Numbered from the stretch's first letter, positions 10,520 through 22,444 are shown. The stretch: 64,000 bases of DNA from Haemaphysalis longicornis (GCA_013339765.2 CM023453.1:35870526-35934525), one strand, 5' to 3'. Made by a program: numbers and translations. Notes: a model not told the origin generated them from the letters alone.

Positions 10520-11932
10520 TTGTAAGATTTTTGAGCCTATAATATATTCCAATTTGGTTAAATTTCTGGAAGATCTCTTTTTACTCCTAAGCAACATGGA
10601 TTCCGTAAAAATTCTTGTGAGACTCAACTTATTTGTTTCATACATGGCATTGCCACTGCTGTTGATAACGGACATTGCATTGATAGTATTTTTATTGATT
10701 TCTCTAAGGCTTTTGATTTAGTTAATCACCAATTACTATGCATGAAGTTAACCAAACTAAATGTTGATCCAAACATTCTTTCTTTGAAAATTTATCTAAT
10801 AGAACTCGGTTTGTATCTGCCAATGAATTTGATTCACCACATTCTCTAGCGACATCAGGGGTACCACAGGGTTCTGTGCTGGGTCCTTTGCTTTTCTTGA
10901 TTTATGCTAATGACTTGTCTTCAGTAGTTACTTCAAGCATTAGGTTGTTCGCAGATGATTGCGTTATTTACAGAACTATTACTGCAGATTCTGACACTTC
11001 CATATGTCAGAGTGACCTCCATAATATTACTACATGGTGTAACATGGAAAATGCGTCTAAATACTAACAAATGCAAAACAATTAGATTTTCACGTAAGCC
11101 TGATACCTCCAATATTTACTACTATATCCAAGGCTCTAAACTAGAACTTGTTGCTTCATACAAATATTTAGGAATTTACATCACCAACAACCTTTCTTGG
11201 CAGCTTCATGTAAATTTTGTTAATAATGCGAACCGTATGCTTGGGTACTTGCGACGAAATTTCTCTATGGCGCCTTCTCAGCTTGAACTACTGTTATATA
11301 AAACTTTAATTCGGCCTAAACATGAATGCGCATGTTCGGTGTGGGATCCCCATTATGATTATCTCATTAACATGTAGAAAATGGTTCAAAATCGTAGTGC
11401 ACGCTTCAACCTTTCTAACTATGCTAGGACATCTAGTGTTTCTGCTATGAAACGAACTTTAAACCTTCCCAACCTAGCGCTACGCAGAAAAATTGCCCGT
11501 TTGTCAGACTTTCATAAAATTTTTCAAGCGCATACCTCAAAACAAATTCTTTCGGCGCCGTCATATGTATCATCCCGTATTGACCATTGCCATAAGGTAT
11601 ACATTCCCCACTGCAACACTTAATTTTTGCCTCTTTCATTCCCAAAACTGCTAACGAATGCAATCACCTGCCTCCTGCAAAAGCTAGTATAATCAATGTA
11701 CCTTCATTTAAGATTGCCATCGAGCATTACTTTTGTTCTTTATAATTGCATTTATGCTATTGACTTGTGTATGCGACTTGCATTTTTCTTGTTCACTATT
11801 GTTTTTGTTGTGGTTGTTCCCAATGATTTGTTTTACTTTTGTTTTTTTTTTTTTCTGGTGATAATGCCAGTGACCACTCCCTTCTGTAACGCCGTCTGGG
11901 CTTTGAAGGTATTGAAATAAATAAATAAATAA
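10520..11932 (+). mobile_element. CR1/Jockey-like LINE, 5' truncated
   Basis: The reverse transcriptase is readable across several frames. It has box A FIDFSKAFDLVNH near 10,690-10,730, box B GVPQGSVLGPLLFLIYANDL near 10,860-10,915, and the catalytic FADD near 10,948. A thumb/C-terminal region runs on to about 11,620. No RNase H follows, consistent with CR1/Jockey-type elements. The 3' end is a short (AAAT)n tail at 11,917-11,932. Frameshifts and stops (for example at 11,064 and 11,375) make it dead. No clear TSD was found. Confidence 0.8.
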
Positions 11933-12462
11933 TACGTTCTCGTAAATTTTTACGGCAGTACGAGAAGATGCATACGCCCCCGGTTCAATTTGTAATTGCT
12001 TCTTGGGGGTGAGAATAATGCTAAGCCAATGCCGATTTATTGTATTTATGAGTCTTCACTTTGATGTTTTTTTTGCTTGTATTTTTTCTGCATTTTCTTC
12101 CGTTTTTAAGTTATCACCGAGTGCTCTTGACAGCAGTAGTGGCCACTGCTGCGTGGCTGCGCCACACAAGCCCACCTGTTGGCTTTTTTGCCAATTTTGC
12201 CTCTGTAGTCCTGGATAAATTATTATCTATATCATTATTATTGTATTGTATGACAAAAAAGTAGATGCGTCTAGTAGAAAGAGTTTTGTATTACCCGTGC
12301 ACTGTAAACATTTAAACTTCGTATACTTGTGCTTTGCTTACTTGCAGAATATACTCGGAGCAGAGCCCCTGTCAGTCTTGTCAGCCTTCGGACTGTGCAT
12401 CCGCTTTTTATGCAGGAAAAGGCAAATAAACATTCACTTTTCCGGTCAGTTTAAAGGAGAGG

Positions 12463-13050
12463 ACATGGATGCGGCATGGATCGCCAGCCGTACGAGGACG
12501 ACTGGCAGCGCGTGCAGCTCCTCGCAGGCCGGACAACGGCAAGGAGGAATGCTACTTCGTGGACGAAGGCATCACGGCGGTGCCGGATAAAGCAGTTCTG
12601 CTGAACCTAGAGGATGAGTTTGCAGCATGGCCCATGCAGGCCGGATTCCGCGAGCTCCATTATGGAGCACTCCGTAACGGAATGGAGGGTGTCTGCGAGT
12701 TCCGCGAACTGACGCTCCACTGCGGCAGCGGAGACAACGCCGAGGTGGTCAGCGAATTCAAGGAGGGCCACCTTTATGCCATGCAATACCAGGACTGCTG
12801 CCAACGCGTGGAGCTCCTCGCCAGTTAGAACAACGCAGGACAAACCCGTGCCAGCTTGATGGCCTGCGGCAGCACGCAGATACGAGGGCGTTCTGGACAT
12901 CCTCAGCGAAATCGACCTCGGCAAATCACTCGTGGAAAGGTCCATCAGCAGGGAGCCCCGACAATGATGGGGTTGTTTGACGAGTGGAGCCCGGAGGTCG
13001 TAAGCTTAAACAACGAGATACTTAAGCGCCAAATTGGACGACTTTCACTT
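12463..13050 (+). pseudogene. Tudor-domain-like relic
   Basis: In one frame from 12,463 the sequence reads YEDDWQRVQLLAG. A 1-bp frameshift near 12,530 moves the frame to KEECYFVDEGITAVPDKAVLLNLEDEF, then AAWPMQAGFRELHYGAL. The pattern of YFVDxG, followed by LxxLxxxFxxxPxQA, is typical of Tudor domains in piRNA-pathway proteins, which bind methylated arginine. After a stop at 12,826, fragments LDILSEIDLGKSLVERSI and FDEWSPEVV continue in other frames. The assignment rests on pattern recognition only. The copy is broken and cannot encode a full protein. Confidence 0.45.
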
Positions 13051-13550
13051 CCGTTTGGCTATAAAAGATGTTTCTGGTGGTTGGGCGAGTTTTGGGCGAG
13101 TTTTATTTTCGGGCACGTGCACCAAATCGAGGCATTTTTCAAGCGCAAGCAAGATACCTGCTAGCGTTTTATGCGTCTCCCCTGATATTTGGTGAACAGA
13201 TTCCGCGTAGATATCTTGGAACAGACGGAGGAAATGTTATGTGCAGGCGAAACAACAGCTTGTACATGAGATTGAAAGATGTTCGTGTGCCATTCCCTGC
13301 AGTGTGCCAATACCTGCTGAACCCGTTTCAGCGCTCGAGTCTTAATATCCCATTCTTCAAGCAAATGTTGATGGCCTGTCGGACATATGCGTGTAAAAGT
13401 CTCGAAAAACGTAAAAAGTGTCAGAAACAGCACAGAAAACTCGATATATCCTCTCCTCTCGTAGCTTGCCACCTGCCTTATATCCTTGCCGATATCAAAT
13501 GCTACCGTGGAACGTGTTTTCAGACAAATGTCTGACAAAATTGAGCAAGC

Positions 13551-13568
13551 AAAAAAAAAAAAAAAAAA
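13551..13568 (+). repeat. Poly(A) run
   Basis: Eighteen A residues about 0.5 kb downstream of the Tudor-like relic. It could be the tail of a processed retrocopy, but no AATAAA signal or TSD was seen, so the link is only suggestive. Confidence 0.9.
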
Positions 13569-14028
13569 CGTATGCGCAACGAAGCACTAGAAAGCATTCT
13601 TCATGTTAAGTTTTCTTTGGCAAGAAGCGGAAAGTGTTGTAAAAGTGTTGAGCCAAGTGAAGAGTTCCGTTTTCCCGGTTGACATATTGTATTTTGTATG
13701 GACCAAGTGGTGTAGCTGAGTGATGTACTTAACCTAATGGTGCTGTTTTTGACCTTGGCCCTTTCTTGCCCCCTTGTGTCTGCTGGAATTTGGGAAGCCT
13801 CAAGTGCAAGGTGGGTCCGATCCCATGGCTGTTTTCTTATGAAGGCGAAAGATGAAAATGTCCCTGTGTATTAGCCCTCAACTATGGCGTTTTAGTTCTC
13901 TGGATTGTTTCCCGTTACGTAACTACCAGGTGATTTTCCTTCATTCTCCAAAGGTTTGAGCTTAAATTAACTTTTTAATGTGTTCCAAACATTTGGGCAA
14001 CTGTGTCCAAATTCGGCGGGGCACTGAT
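13569..14028. other. No recognisable gene
   Basis: Unremarkable sequence between the poly(A) run and the AT microsatellite. No motif or repeat boundary was identified. Confidence 0.5.
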
Positions 14029-14030
14029 AT

Positions 14031-14082
<52 letters not shown>

Positions 14083-14094
14083 ATATATATATAT
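14029..14094. repeat. (AT)n microsatellite
   Basis: Alternating A and T with two short phase shifts. It can form extended hairpins. Confidence 0.97.
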
Positions 14095-14227
14095 TTGCAT
14101 ATGGCGAGATTTGGGCGGGTTTGACTTGATTGGGAGGTTTTTGGTTAGACATCTGGTAACCCTGGGTCCGTGTCAAATTATTCAAAAGGCTGGCTTCTCT
14201 GCGCTTGCTCCTGCGAAACATTCGAAG

Positions 14228-14564
14228 TACAGTCTTTGTCAAATTTTTTTTGGGGGCCACGGCGACCGCGGCCGGAGCAGGCGCGCAGCGGAGCAGGGGC
14301 GCTGCGTGAGGGGAACTTTCTCGCCTCCTTTCGTGGCGCGATAAGTGCAGCGAGGCCGGTTTCTCAGAGCAGGCGCACTTGGCTTCAGCGCAGGCACTTT
14401 GCGCAGCTCTTGTCGCGCTGGACACACTACAAAAGAGCAAAAGTTCTCCTCGCTCTCTTTAGCCGCGCAATCAGCCGACAGCGGCAAGCGCAGCGCCCCT
14501 ACTCGGCCGCGCTCCGGCTCCGGCCATGGTCGCCGTGGCCCACAAAATTTTGATAAAGACTGTA
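14228..14564. mobile_element. TA-flanked MITE, 75-bp inverted ends
   Basis: The element (14,230-14,562) starts CAGTCTTTGTCAAA and ends with the near reverse complement TTTGATAAAGACTG. It is flanked on both sides by TA. The inverted ends continue for about 75 bp through the GGGGGCCACGGCGACC block. A TA target site and CAGT-type ends indicate the Tc1/mariner superfamily. No transposase is present. A related partial copy lies at 20.61-20.79 kb. Confidence 0.75.
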
Positions 14565-15170
14565 CATTTGTTCTTTCCGCGCATCTTTGCTAAATCTGCA
14601 AGACCATGACAGCAAAGAGTGAGGTTCCGGTGAATGTGATAACCCTGACCCAACGCCCCCGCCGTCTTTAACACAAAGGCTAGAGGGGCCGCGCATTAGA
14701 AGTGCAATAAACGCATGCGTCCATGGCAGGGTGCGGACATGCACGCTCTTCGTTTTGCAAAGCGGGCAAGAGCTTCTGGGTGTTTTCTGAAATGCATTTG
14801 CTGAATGTCACGGTTAAAACTCTTTTGGCACGGGAAGAGTTTCAAGAGTTCACAAGCAAGAATTGTCACCGCGAGCTGATGAATCTTTGATGCGTGACCA
14901 CACTGCCTATGTGCGGCCACTGCCCGCATCGTATGTGGTGGTGTCATCTTTAAGGGAAATTTTCTCTTTGTGGGCGTAAATATGCCCGAAACGCCGGTCA
15001 TGTTGAAATACGTTTTACGACAGGGATGTAGGGATCTGCGCATATATATCTTTTGTGAATGTTTTTACTTCAACAAACTGTCACCGCTTTCCCGAAGCTC
15101 TTTGGGTTAAGAGACGCTATAAAATGCGCACACAATCGCGCCAGTGACGGAAGGGCCGTAGCATCTCAAC

Positions 15171-15660
15171 ATGTCAAGAGTTCGTGAAGAAGACAGGTGC
15201 CGGATCGGCGAATTGTCGAAGAAGGGCTACTGCCACCGACCAATCAGGGAACTCCTGAGTAGGCCCCTGCATACGGTGAATAGGATTGTCTAAGCATGCC
15301 GCTACGAAGGCCGAATCCGCGACGCACCTCGAGGCCACACTGCCTGGGGTTTGGCCCTGGCCGGCCCCCGCCCGTACGGCCCCCTCGGTGCAGGCACACC
15401 TTCAGCCGACCGGCAACAAGCAGCTGGCATGGGTGCCAAAAAGAGACGACCTCAGCATCATCGAGAATCTTTGGGATCGCGTGAAAGTGGCGCTGATCCG
15501 GACCCCCATGCCTTCGGCCACTGCGGACGAGCTGTGGGCCGCAGTGCTCGCCGAATGGCAGCGGCTGGCAAGCGACATTTCACTTGTGACAGCGCTCTAC
15601 GAATCGCTCCCGTCGGGAATGTCTGCTGTCGTGGAAGTTAACGGCGACATGACGCACTAG
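15171..15660 (+). pseudogene. Internally deleted Tc1-like transposase
   Basis: The frame starting at 15,171 (MSRVREEDRCRIGEL) resembles the N-terminal helix-turn-helix region of Tc1 transposases. A stop follows at about 15,291. The C-terminus (15,430-15,657) reads DDLSIIENLWDRVKVAL and then LWAAVLAEWQRL. The E of IIENLW is the third residue of the DDE catalytic triad. The middle of the protein, with the two catalytic aspartates, is missing. The copy is about 490 bp against roughly 1 kb for an intact gene. The second copy at 19.0-20.2 kb keeps the middle. Confidence 0.75.
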
Positions 15661-15689
15661 TAAGGAGTCTCAGCTCCTTGAGCCAACCG

Positions 15690-16265
15690 CAGCGATGGCT
15701 CAAAGGTACAGCACTCGCCTCGTATGCGGGAGGTCCGGGGTTCGAATCCTGGTACCGCCGGACACCCACCGGTTTCTTTAATGGGTACAGGCGTCCCTGG
15801 TCAAGTGCGGACCCTTGAAAGGGGATTTCACGTCTGGAAAGCTGCCTTTACCCTATCGAGGGGCCCCTGACCCTTGTCCATCTGGCGGGGCCTCCGGCCA
15901 TCATGCCGCGTTGCGCCATTGCCGGGGGTGAGAGAGTCTGGCGGCATGTCCTGCCCACAGGCGGTTGCGAGTTGAGCGTCCATCGTGGCTGTGGAAGGCA
16001 CCATGTGAATTCGTGTTCCTTGGTGGCGCCGGGCACCTACCGGTAAAATAGGTACAAGCGCCTCCCGGCCTGGCGCTCGGCCCTTGTGTGGGACTACAAC
16101 GCTTGGGAAGTTCACCCGGCTTGCACGGGAAATCGCCCCTATGGAATGGGGCGGCTGCAAAATCGCAGGAACATTTTTTTTTGTTCAGCTGGTTCCTTAT
16201 TTTTTTTATGGCCCTGACCATCGTCTTTTATTAGACAAGCTTTAAATAAAGTGTTTCTCTCGGCC
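15690..16265 (+). mobile_element. tRNA-headed composite repeat
   Basis: A tRNA-like head at about 15,690-15,760 contains a B box (GGTTCGAATCC) and a degenerate A box. It is followed by a body with ATGGGTACAGGCG and GGTACAAGCGCC motifs, a block GGGAAGTTCACCCGGC, and an AAATAAAGTG end near 16,243. The order resembles a long tRNA-derived SINE or a SINE fused to a LINE 3' end. The exact limits are uncertain. Confidence 0.5.
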
Positions 16266-16449
16266 ATTTACTTTACAGCACCTTTGTTACTTTTTAATTT
16301 GTTAATCATTTGCCGCTCGCGCAAGCGATAAACCCGTCGCTGATACATTTTCGCCTTGAAAAGCATAAAAAATGTATTTACCTTCAAACAAAGCTGGTAA
16401 AGTTATGGTTCGACCTATTGCGGAGCTCGAGGGGACAATTCTTACCTGC

Positions 16450-16471
16450 AAAAAAAAAAAAAAAAAAAAAA
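16450..16471. repeat. Poly(A) run
   Basis: Twenty-two A residues. No associated coding remnant was identified. Confidence 0.95.
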
Positions 16472-16626
16472 CCTAGACATCTGCAGTTGTTTATTACTGC
16501 GGTTCACGGCCGCTGGCAACGCATGCTGCTCGTTTAGCGCCGGCAGCTCGCATGTAGCAGACGACGCTGCGGCCCGGTGACGCGATGCGCGCGAAGAGCT
16601 CTACTCTCCGGACCCTCACAACGCGC

Positions 16627-16899
16627 ATGCGTGCTGTTTGATTGATTTGATTTGATTGTGGGGGTTTAACGCGCCGACGCAACGCAGGCGATGAGGCGCG
16701 CCGTAGTGGAGGGCTCCGAATTAATTTTGACCACCTGGGGTTCTTTATCGTGCGCCGAAATCTCGTACACACGGGCGTTTTTGCTTTTCGCCTCCATCAG
16801 AAAAGCGACCGCCGCGGCCGGGAATCTAACCCGCGACCTCGTGCTCAGCAGCGCAACGCCTTAGCCACTGAGCCACCGCGGCGGGTATGCGTGCTGTTT
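16627..16899 (-). mobile_element. Full Ruka-like SINE with exact 13-bp TSD
   Basis: ATGCGTGCTGTTT occurs at 16,627-16,639 and 16,887-16,899, bounding a 247-bp SINE. The minus-strand head has A-box and B-box motifs (the B box mutated in part), and the body is the same as in the 4.3-kb copy. The TSD is perfect, so this is among the younger insertions in the window. Confidence 0.9.
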
Positions 16900-17499
16900 C
16901 CGCGCGGCGCCGTTAGGAAGCTCTAGTAGTAGCTCGGGCCACGCGCTCCCGTGTTCCCACTAAGTATGACCGCGATAGTACTTGTCCTTTGCTCTTGTTT
17001 AACTCCTCGTTTTTTCCGTTTTTTTTCCTTTCACCTATTTATTGTATATACGTCCCTTCTTAATCTTGCCTATGTGTTATATGTGATTGAGGTAAGCCCT
17101 CTACCCTATCCACCTATTCCTCTACTCTTTCCTCCCTGTCCCACCTCCCCTACACCAGCAGGCGTTCCGGTGTGCGGCTCTAGGCGAGACAGTTTACGCC
17201 TGCTGGTGGACCTTCCCTTCCTTCTAGAGTTCAATAAATACACATCTCCGAAGCTAGCCAAACCGCGCCAAACCGGTTTAAACATAGCTGTTACCGAGGG
17301 CAGTGGCTACGGAACATGGTTTTATCTCTTAGCAGGCCAGCCCGGGCAGCCGAGCGCAGCAGCCAACACCGCGATGAGCGACGTGGCCTGCGCTGGCCCA
17401 CGCGCTGCCTCGGAACTGGAGGCGTGAGATCCTTTACCTTGTGTTTTATGTTGGATGCACGGCTAGTCCTTGATGGCGTATTTTGAACACTGTCTTTCA

Positions 17500-18653
17500 G
17501 TCACGGACGACGCTGCGGCCTCTTCGTACTGAGACATGTGAGGTGCACGCCTTATTCCACGATTGGCATGGGCAGCACTAGATCCAAACCTTTCGAAATG
17601 TCCAACAAGGGAACATCACAAAGGGCAATCATGGCCCCATTGCTGTTCAGCCTGACAATGATTGAAATAGCCAAGAAATCGGAAGGGAAAGAACACATCG
17701 GCAAATCAATCTACGCAGACGACATCACAATCTGGACCAAAAGTGGAATCCTCTCAGAAAAGCTACTGATCATACAAGAAACAATCAACAACCTACATGA
17801 GCCGATGCAAATAAATAGCCTAAAATGTGCCCCGGAAAAAATGGAATTGGAATAAGACCCTCCAAAGAAGAAATTCCCCTTTGGAAGCATAGCGACTGAC
17901 AACCAAAACATTTTCTTCAAGCCGAGAATACGACTAGGCATGCACATACAAAACTACAAGGCCACCACCACCTTGTACAAAGAAAACAGCAATTGGCTTG
18001 AGTAATCTGAAGAATCACAGCAAAAAGAAAAGGCAGAAGAGAAGAAGACACTCAAGCTAGTGCAAGCATTTATCATGAGCAGAATTACCTACAGCTTACC
18101 GTATTACCATCTCGACGGATATCAACATGAAAGTCGACGCACTTATTAGAACTGCCTGCAAGACATCCTCGGACTTCCCACATACACCTACAATGAAAAA
18201 TTCTACAAGTTGGGAGTGTGCAACACCCTTCGGGAGGTCAGACTCCTGGAAGCCCAGAAAGAAAGAGTACTAAAAACCAAGACTGCAAGAGAAATGCTGA
18301 AAAGAGCCGGGTACTCAGCCCACTCAGAGTACATGCAAATGATGACAGAACGTGCTCCTCGACAAAGAGCAAGCCTCGAAATTCCACCTATTCCCCCAAA
18401 ATGAATCCTACATACAACAAACACAGAACACTAGAAGGAACAAGAGACACCAGGAAGACCGACGACAAAGGCCCAGACGCAACTGACAGCCGTGGCAACG
18501 CCTCAGCGGTGGTCGTCAACTGCGACGGGAAAACCGTGTACACCCGCCCAATTTTTTACCAATATCACGGGAGCGTCGACCGTTCCGTCAATCAGCGCCG
18601 TATGATGGAGCGATACGACAAACTCGGCGAGAGTAACCGCATGCGCACTTAGG
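17500..18653 (+). mobile_element. RNase H-type LINE fragment, RT to start of RNase H
   Basis: The RT part includes AIMAPLLFSLTMIEIA (box B region) and the catalytic YADDITIW at 17,712-17,735. The following thumb region has VQAFIMSRITYSLPY near 18,060 and LGVCNTLREVRLLEAQ near 18,212. The connection to RNase H is seen in IPPIPPKMNPTYN and AVVVNCDGKTV near 18,510-18,540, after which the similarity ends. It is truncated at both ends and has several frameshifts. It belongs to the same broad group as the LINE copies at 23-31 kb. Confidence 0.8.
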
Positions 18654-19015
18654 GAAGGCCGCTGCTGCCGTCGTCTGCTAGGCTGTTCCAACAGCCGACA
18701 GCCACCCAATACTGCTGTTACCACTCGCTTTCACTTGCCCTCTCCGCCCCGTTGACGGCAGGTTGGAGGGCAGTGTGATAAGCGAATAAAAAAATCGGGG
18801 GTGGCTGTCTGCTCTTCGAACAGCCCAGCAGAAGACGATAGCAGCGGCCTTTCCTTAAAGTTCATTAGAATTGAAAGGCTGACTTGATCCGGATGCAGCG
18901 GGGCGCGTTGGTGACATGGTCGGACAGGTAAAGAGCTTGCAGAGTGCACCTGTCGCAGAATGAGATGTCGCCCAAGGGAGGAGTAGAGCTAATAAAAGTT
19001 CAAGCACCCGCAACA
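18654..19015. other. No recognisable gene
   Basis: Short sequence between the LINE fragment and the Tc1-like relic. A possible Tc1 terminal repeat was sought but not identified. Confidence 0.4.
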
Positions 19016-20175
19016 TGGCTCGCGTGCCCGAAGAAGAGCGACGGCACACAGTCAAACTTTCATGAAAGGAATATTCGAAAAGATCCATCGCTGGGAGTAC
19101 TGGCCGACCGCTGAAGAGACTGAACAGAATTATAGCTTACCGGAATGAAGGAAGGCTTTGCGACGCTCCCCATCCGCGCCGACGTCGAGCGACAAGCGCA
19201 GAAGACGACCAGCGAAGTGTTGCTGCCGCTGTGCTGAATGGCTTTGCCTCCGCAAAGGAAATTGGAGATACGGCAGGTGCATGCAACACAGTGCGACGGC
19301 GCCTGCACGAGGCAGGCTTGACAAGTCAGATGGCCGCACAAAAGCCGCTCCTCACCGAGACCCACAAAGCCAAGAGACTGCAGTTTGCCCGAGAACACGA
19401 GGCATGGGCCACAGAAAGGTAGCGAAACGTAATATTCACAGATAGTCGATGTTCTGCACCAAGCTTTCTCAACGGAAACGTGTTTGGCGGCTGGCAAACC
19501 AAAGGTAAAATTAACCTTGAAAACTTTGTTGAATGTTGGACAAAACACTTCACGTTTTCCTTCCACGTTTTTGTGAAACTCACGAAGCAAAACACTGAGA
19601 TTTATTTTCTATTGTATGGTGTAACGGCGCTTTTTACTTTTCAGGCATCATCCAGAGAACATGCAAGACGTTACCGCGAGCGGTCGCACTTCAGTGAACG
19701 TTTGGGGGGCGGTTTCCCATGATGGACTTGGGCCGCAGGTTCGTATTGAGGGCCACCTCACGACGAAGAGCTATATATATAAGCGATGAACTGCAACCGT
19801 ATACGCACGTCGGGGACCCTTCCCTAACTGCGACTCCATAATTCAGGAGGACCTTTCGCCCATACACACATCGCGGCGTGTACACGGCGCAATGCAAGTT
19901 CCAGCAGAGCTTTGACGTCAAAGCTCTGCTGAAGTTACGGAGTGGGTGCCAAGACCAGACTTCAATATAATTGAAAGCGTTTGGGGCAAAATGAAAGTGA
20001 AGTTGTCCCTTCACCCACTTCACCGTGCCAACGCAGACGAGCTCTGGCAAGCCGTGGAACAAAAGTGGGAACGGCTGCGGCAAGACCACTCATTTACCGC
20101 TGCTCTTTATTCATTACTGCCCGACAGGATGGCTGCTGCAATTCACGTTCGCGGGAGCGCTACCCGCTACTGATT
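19016..20175 (+). pseudogene. Tc1-like transposase, frameshifted
   Basis: The protein can be followed from MARVPEEERRHTV at 19,016 through a helix-turn-helix region to FAREHEAWAT near 19,410. It continues as NVIFTDSR (first catalytic D), SVNVWGAVSHDG near 19,700 and EDLSPIHTSR (second D). It ends with NIIESVWGKMKV (catalytic E) and SATRY at 20,173. Stops and frameshifts break it, and a stretch near 19,480-19,640 looks unrelated to the family. Transposases of this class cut and paste at TA sites. This copy is inactive. Confidence 0.8.
19902..19931. repeat. Perfect 30-bp palindrome without spacer
   Basis: CAGCAGAGCTTTGAC is followed directly by its reverse complement. It lies within the transposase relic between the second and third catalytic residues, where intact relatives have coding sequence. 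Confidence 0.95.
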
Positions 20176-20611
20176 TGCCAAACCAACCTCTAGTTAGTAT
20201 AAAATATCACTTTTTTTCGGAGGTAAATGAATATTTCCTTTGTTAGTCATGTTTTGCACACATCTCCGTTGCGCTTTCTGGATTCAAGGTAACGAAGAGC
20301 TTTACTAGCTTGGTTGGACGGCTATGATTTTAATGACAAACCTTGCTTCATTTCTTCGAAGGCTGATGAACGCAAAATATTTTGATGCCTGCATTTGCGC
20401 GGACTAACGCTTTCCATCAAAAAAGAAAGCGCATATCGTCAGCTTTCCGCGTTAGAACCGCTTTTTGGGACACCACCGTTTTTGGCTGCCTGACTAGACG
20501 ATAACCGTCTTAGTTGCTCGTGGCTCCCGTGCTATCATTTAGAATTAGTGTGACGTAACTACCCCAGCAGAGAACTGCGCAACCAAGCTGTCAGAAAGCT
20601 TTTGACTGTAC

Positions 20612-20793
20612 GCCTTATCTGAGAAACCGGCCACGCGCTGCACTTCTCGCGCCAGCCACACTACGAAAGCAAGAGCGAAAGTTCCCCTCGCTCTCGCGCA
20701 ACCGGCCGACAGCGGTAAGCGCAGCGGCCCTGCTTGGTCGCGCGCCTGCTCCGGCCATAGTCGCCGCGGCCTAGAAAATTGACAAACACTGTA
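20612..20793. mobile_element. Partial copy of the 14.2-kb MITE
   Basis: It ends with TTGACAAACACTG followed by TA at 20,792-20,793. The reverse complement matches the terminal and internal parts of the 14,228-14,564 element, including GGGAACTTTC and GGCCGGTTTCTCAGA. Only one end is preserved. Confidence 0.65.
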
Positions 20794-20879
20794 CACGGGA
20801 TCAGCACTGGTAGCATCCAGCTGCATCGGGGCAACAAGCCCAGACGCGCGAGGGATGCTGCACGTTGCATGCGCAGCAC

Positions 20880-21025
20880 GAGAAAGCCGAAGCCCGGGCC
20901 GGGCCAGCGTCAAAAAGCCTATGCTTAGCCCGAGCCCGTCCCGAGCCCCGTAAGAAGCTAACCTACCTGGTCCGGCCCGGCCCAGGGTTTCGGGTAAGCC
21001 CGAGCCCGTGCAGTGGTCTAGTTAG
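20880..21025. repeat. GC-rich CCCGAGCCCG-type repeat
   Basis: Repeated GCCCGAGCCCG and GGCCCGGCCC motifs. No coding meaning was recognised. Confidence 0.6.
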
Positions 21026-22023
21026 GATTCATCCTGGTGATTGCGTTCCTCCGTCAACATCGTGGCATGTTCAAAGGGCTCCGCGCGTGGTCTTAGCACA
21101 GAGCTGAGCGCCTTGGACGCGCTTCAGAAATTTGCAGACGCCGGTGTCATTTCGGTGTGCCGTTTTAGCCTTCCGGAGGATTATAATAACGAGGCTCCCG
21201 CCGAGCCGGTTATAGACACATTTGCCGCTCTCACTGGCTCCTGGGATATTAACGTCGGTCATTTACAGCTTAGAGTTGATCTGCAGCACGACAACGATGG
21301 CGAACGCTTACCAGAGACGCCTGGTTTTCGTGCGGACGGTCGACGGGGTGTGCGTCCCACCAGTCTTCGGCTGGGCGGCTCCTGGAACCGACGGAAGCCT
21401 GGCCCTGCTACGCCGACCTCCGCTGCCGCCCCTCACGGAAAAGCCGGCGGATGATGCGCGCTGCACCATACAGCTGCACTGGCCGCACTGCCAAATCGCA
21501 ATCTGATCTGCCAAGCTTTGCCCTTTTCTCGATGTCACGCGCCAACCACGTCACCAATTCGACACCAGCGCCCCACCGCCAGCATAAAAGCACCAACGTC
21601 ACGCATGCGGGTCCCGCCAGCAGGTTTGGTAGCGCTGCAACGATGACGAACGCTTACGTGTGACGCCTGTTTTTCATGCTGGTAACAAAGCATCCGTTCA
21701 TATTTGCCAAGCGTACTGGGAATTGATAAACCAGTCTTATAAACAAGAGGCTGATGCCATTCGGCAAAGCCCAGTATGGCCCTAGAAGCTTTCATACCGG
21801 AAATTGGACTTCCCTTTTTGATCAAACTATGCGAACGGAGCTCCTACATGCATCATGGCTATCTACTGAATCCCCCGCTCAGTCCAATATCAGTTTTCTT
21901 TCCCTGATATATACTAAAATTAAGAGCCTATTGGCATCCGGGCATACGAATACAACTTAGTCGTACTAACCGAGACATGACTCAATACACGTGCCTTCGA
22001 CTCTGAATTTGTTCCTCCATTTA
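21026..22023. other. No recognisable gene; weak internal repeat
   Basis: A motif (ACGATGGCGAACGCTTAC near 21,294 and ACGATGACGAACGCTTAC near 21,640) occurs twice about 346 bp apart, so a degenerate tandem unit may be present. ORFs across this interval lack known domains. Confidence 0.4.
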
Positions 22024-22094
22024 ATTTCATTCATTCATTCATTCATTCATTCATTCATTGATTCATTCATTCATTCATTCATTCATTCATTCAT
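22024..22094. repeat. (TTCA)n microsatellite
   Basis: A tandem tetranucleotide array with a single interruption near 22,060. Confidence 0.97.
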
Positions 22095-22444
22095 TATTCA
22101 TCCATCTTATGTACAGGATTAATTTTCTGGACAATCTAAGCACGCCGTGCTTGTAAAGTGACCAGGCAGATGGTGAAACAACCCATTTCAATTACATTTC
22201 ATGAAAAGTAACGCAATAATACTTTCGTATATCACTGAACACTTCGCAGTGCATGAAACAAAACAACACATAAAACGCGCACACGAAAGGAGCGTCTTTG
22301 ATATTATTCGTTGCGATCGAAAAAACAAGCGGTTAAGGGAGGGGGTAATCGCCGCTCACCACAGTTTAAAAGCTGCGTTGTCGATATTACTTTTAATGTC
22401 GAAATGGAACTTTCCCTACCCAAGTAGAGCTCACGCCTGCTACG

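Noticed and set aside
11947..11960. Link between the GTAAATTTTTACGGC motifs near 11.95 and 49.72 kb
   Set aside because: The shared stretch is short, partly palindromic and not supported by flanking similarity.
22024..22094. CRISPR-like array
   Set aside because: The repeats are simple tetranucleotides with no unique spacers; no array of any kind was found in the window.
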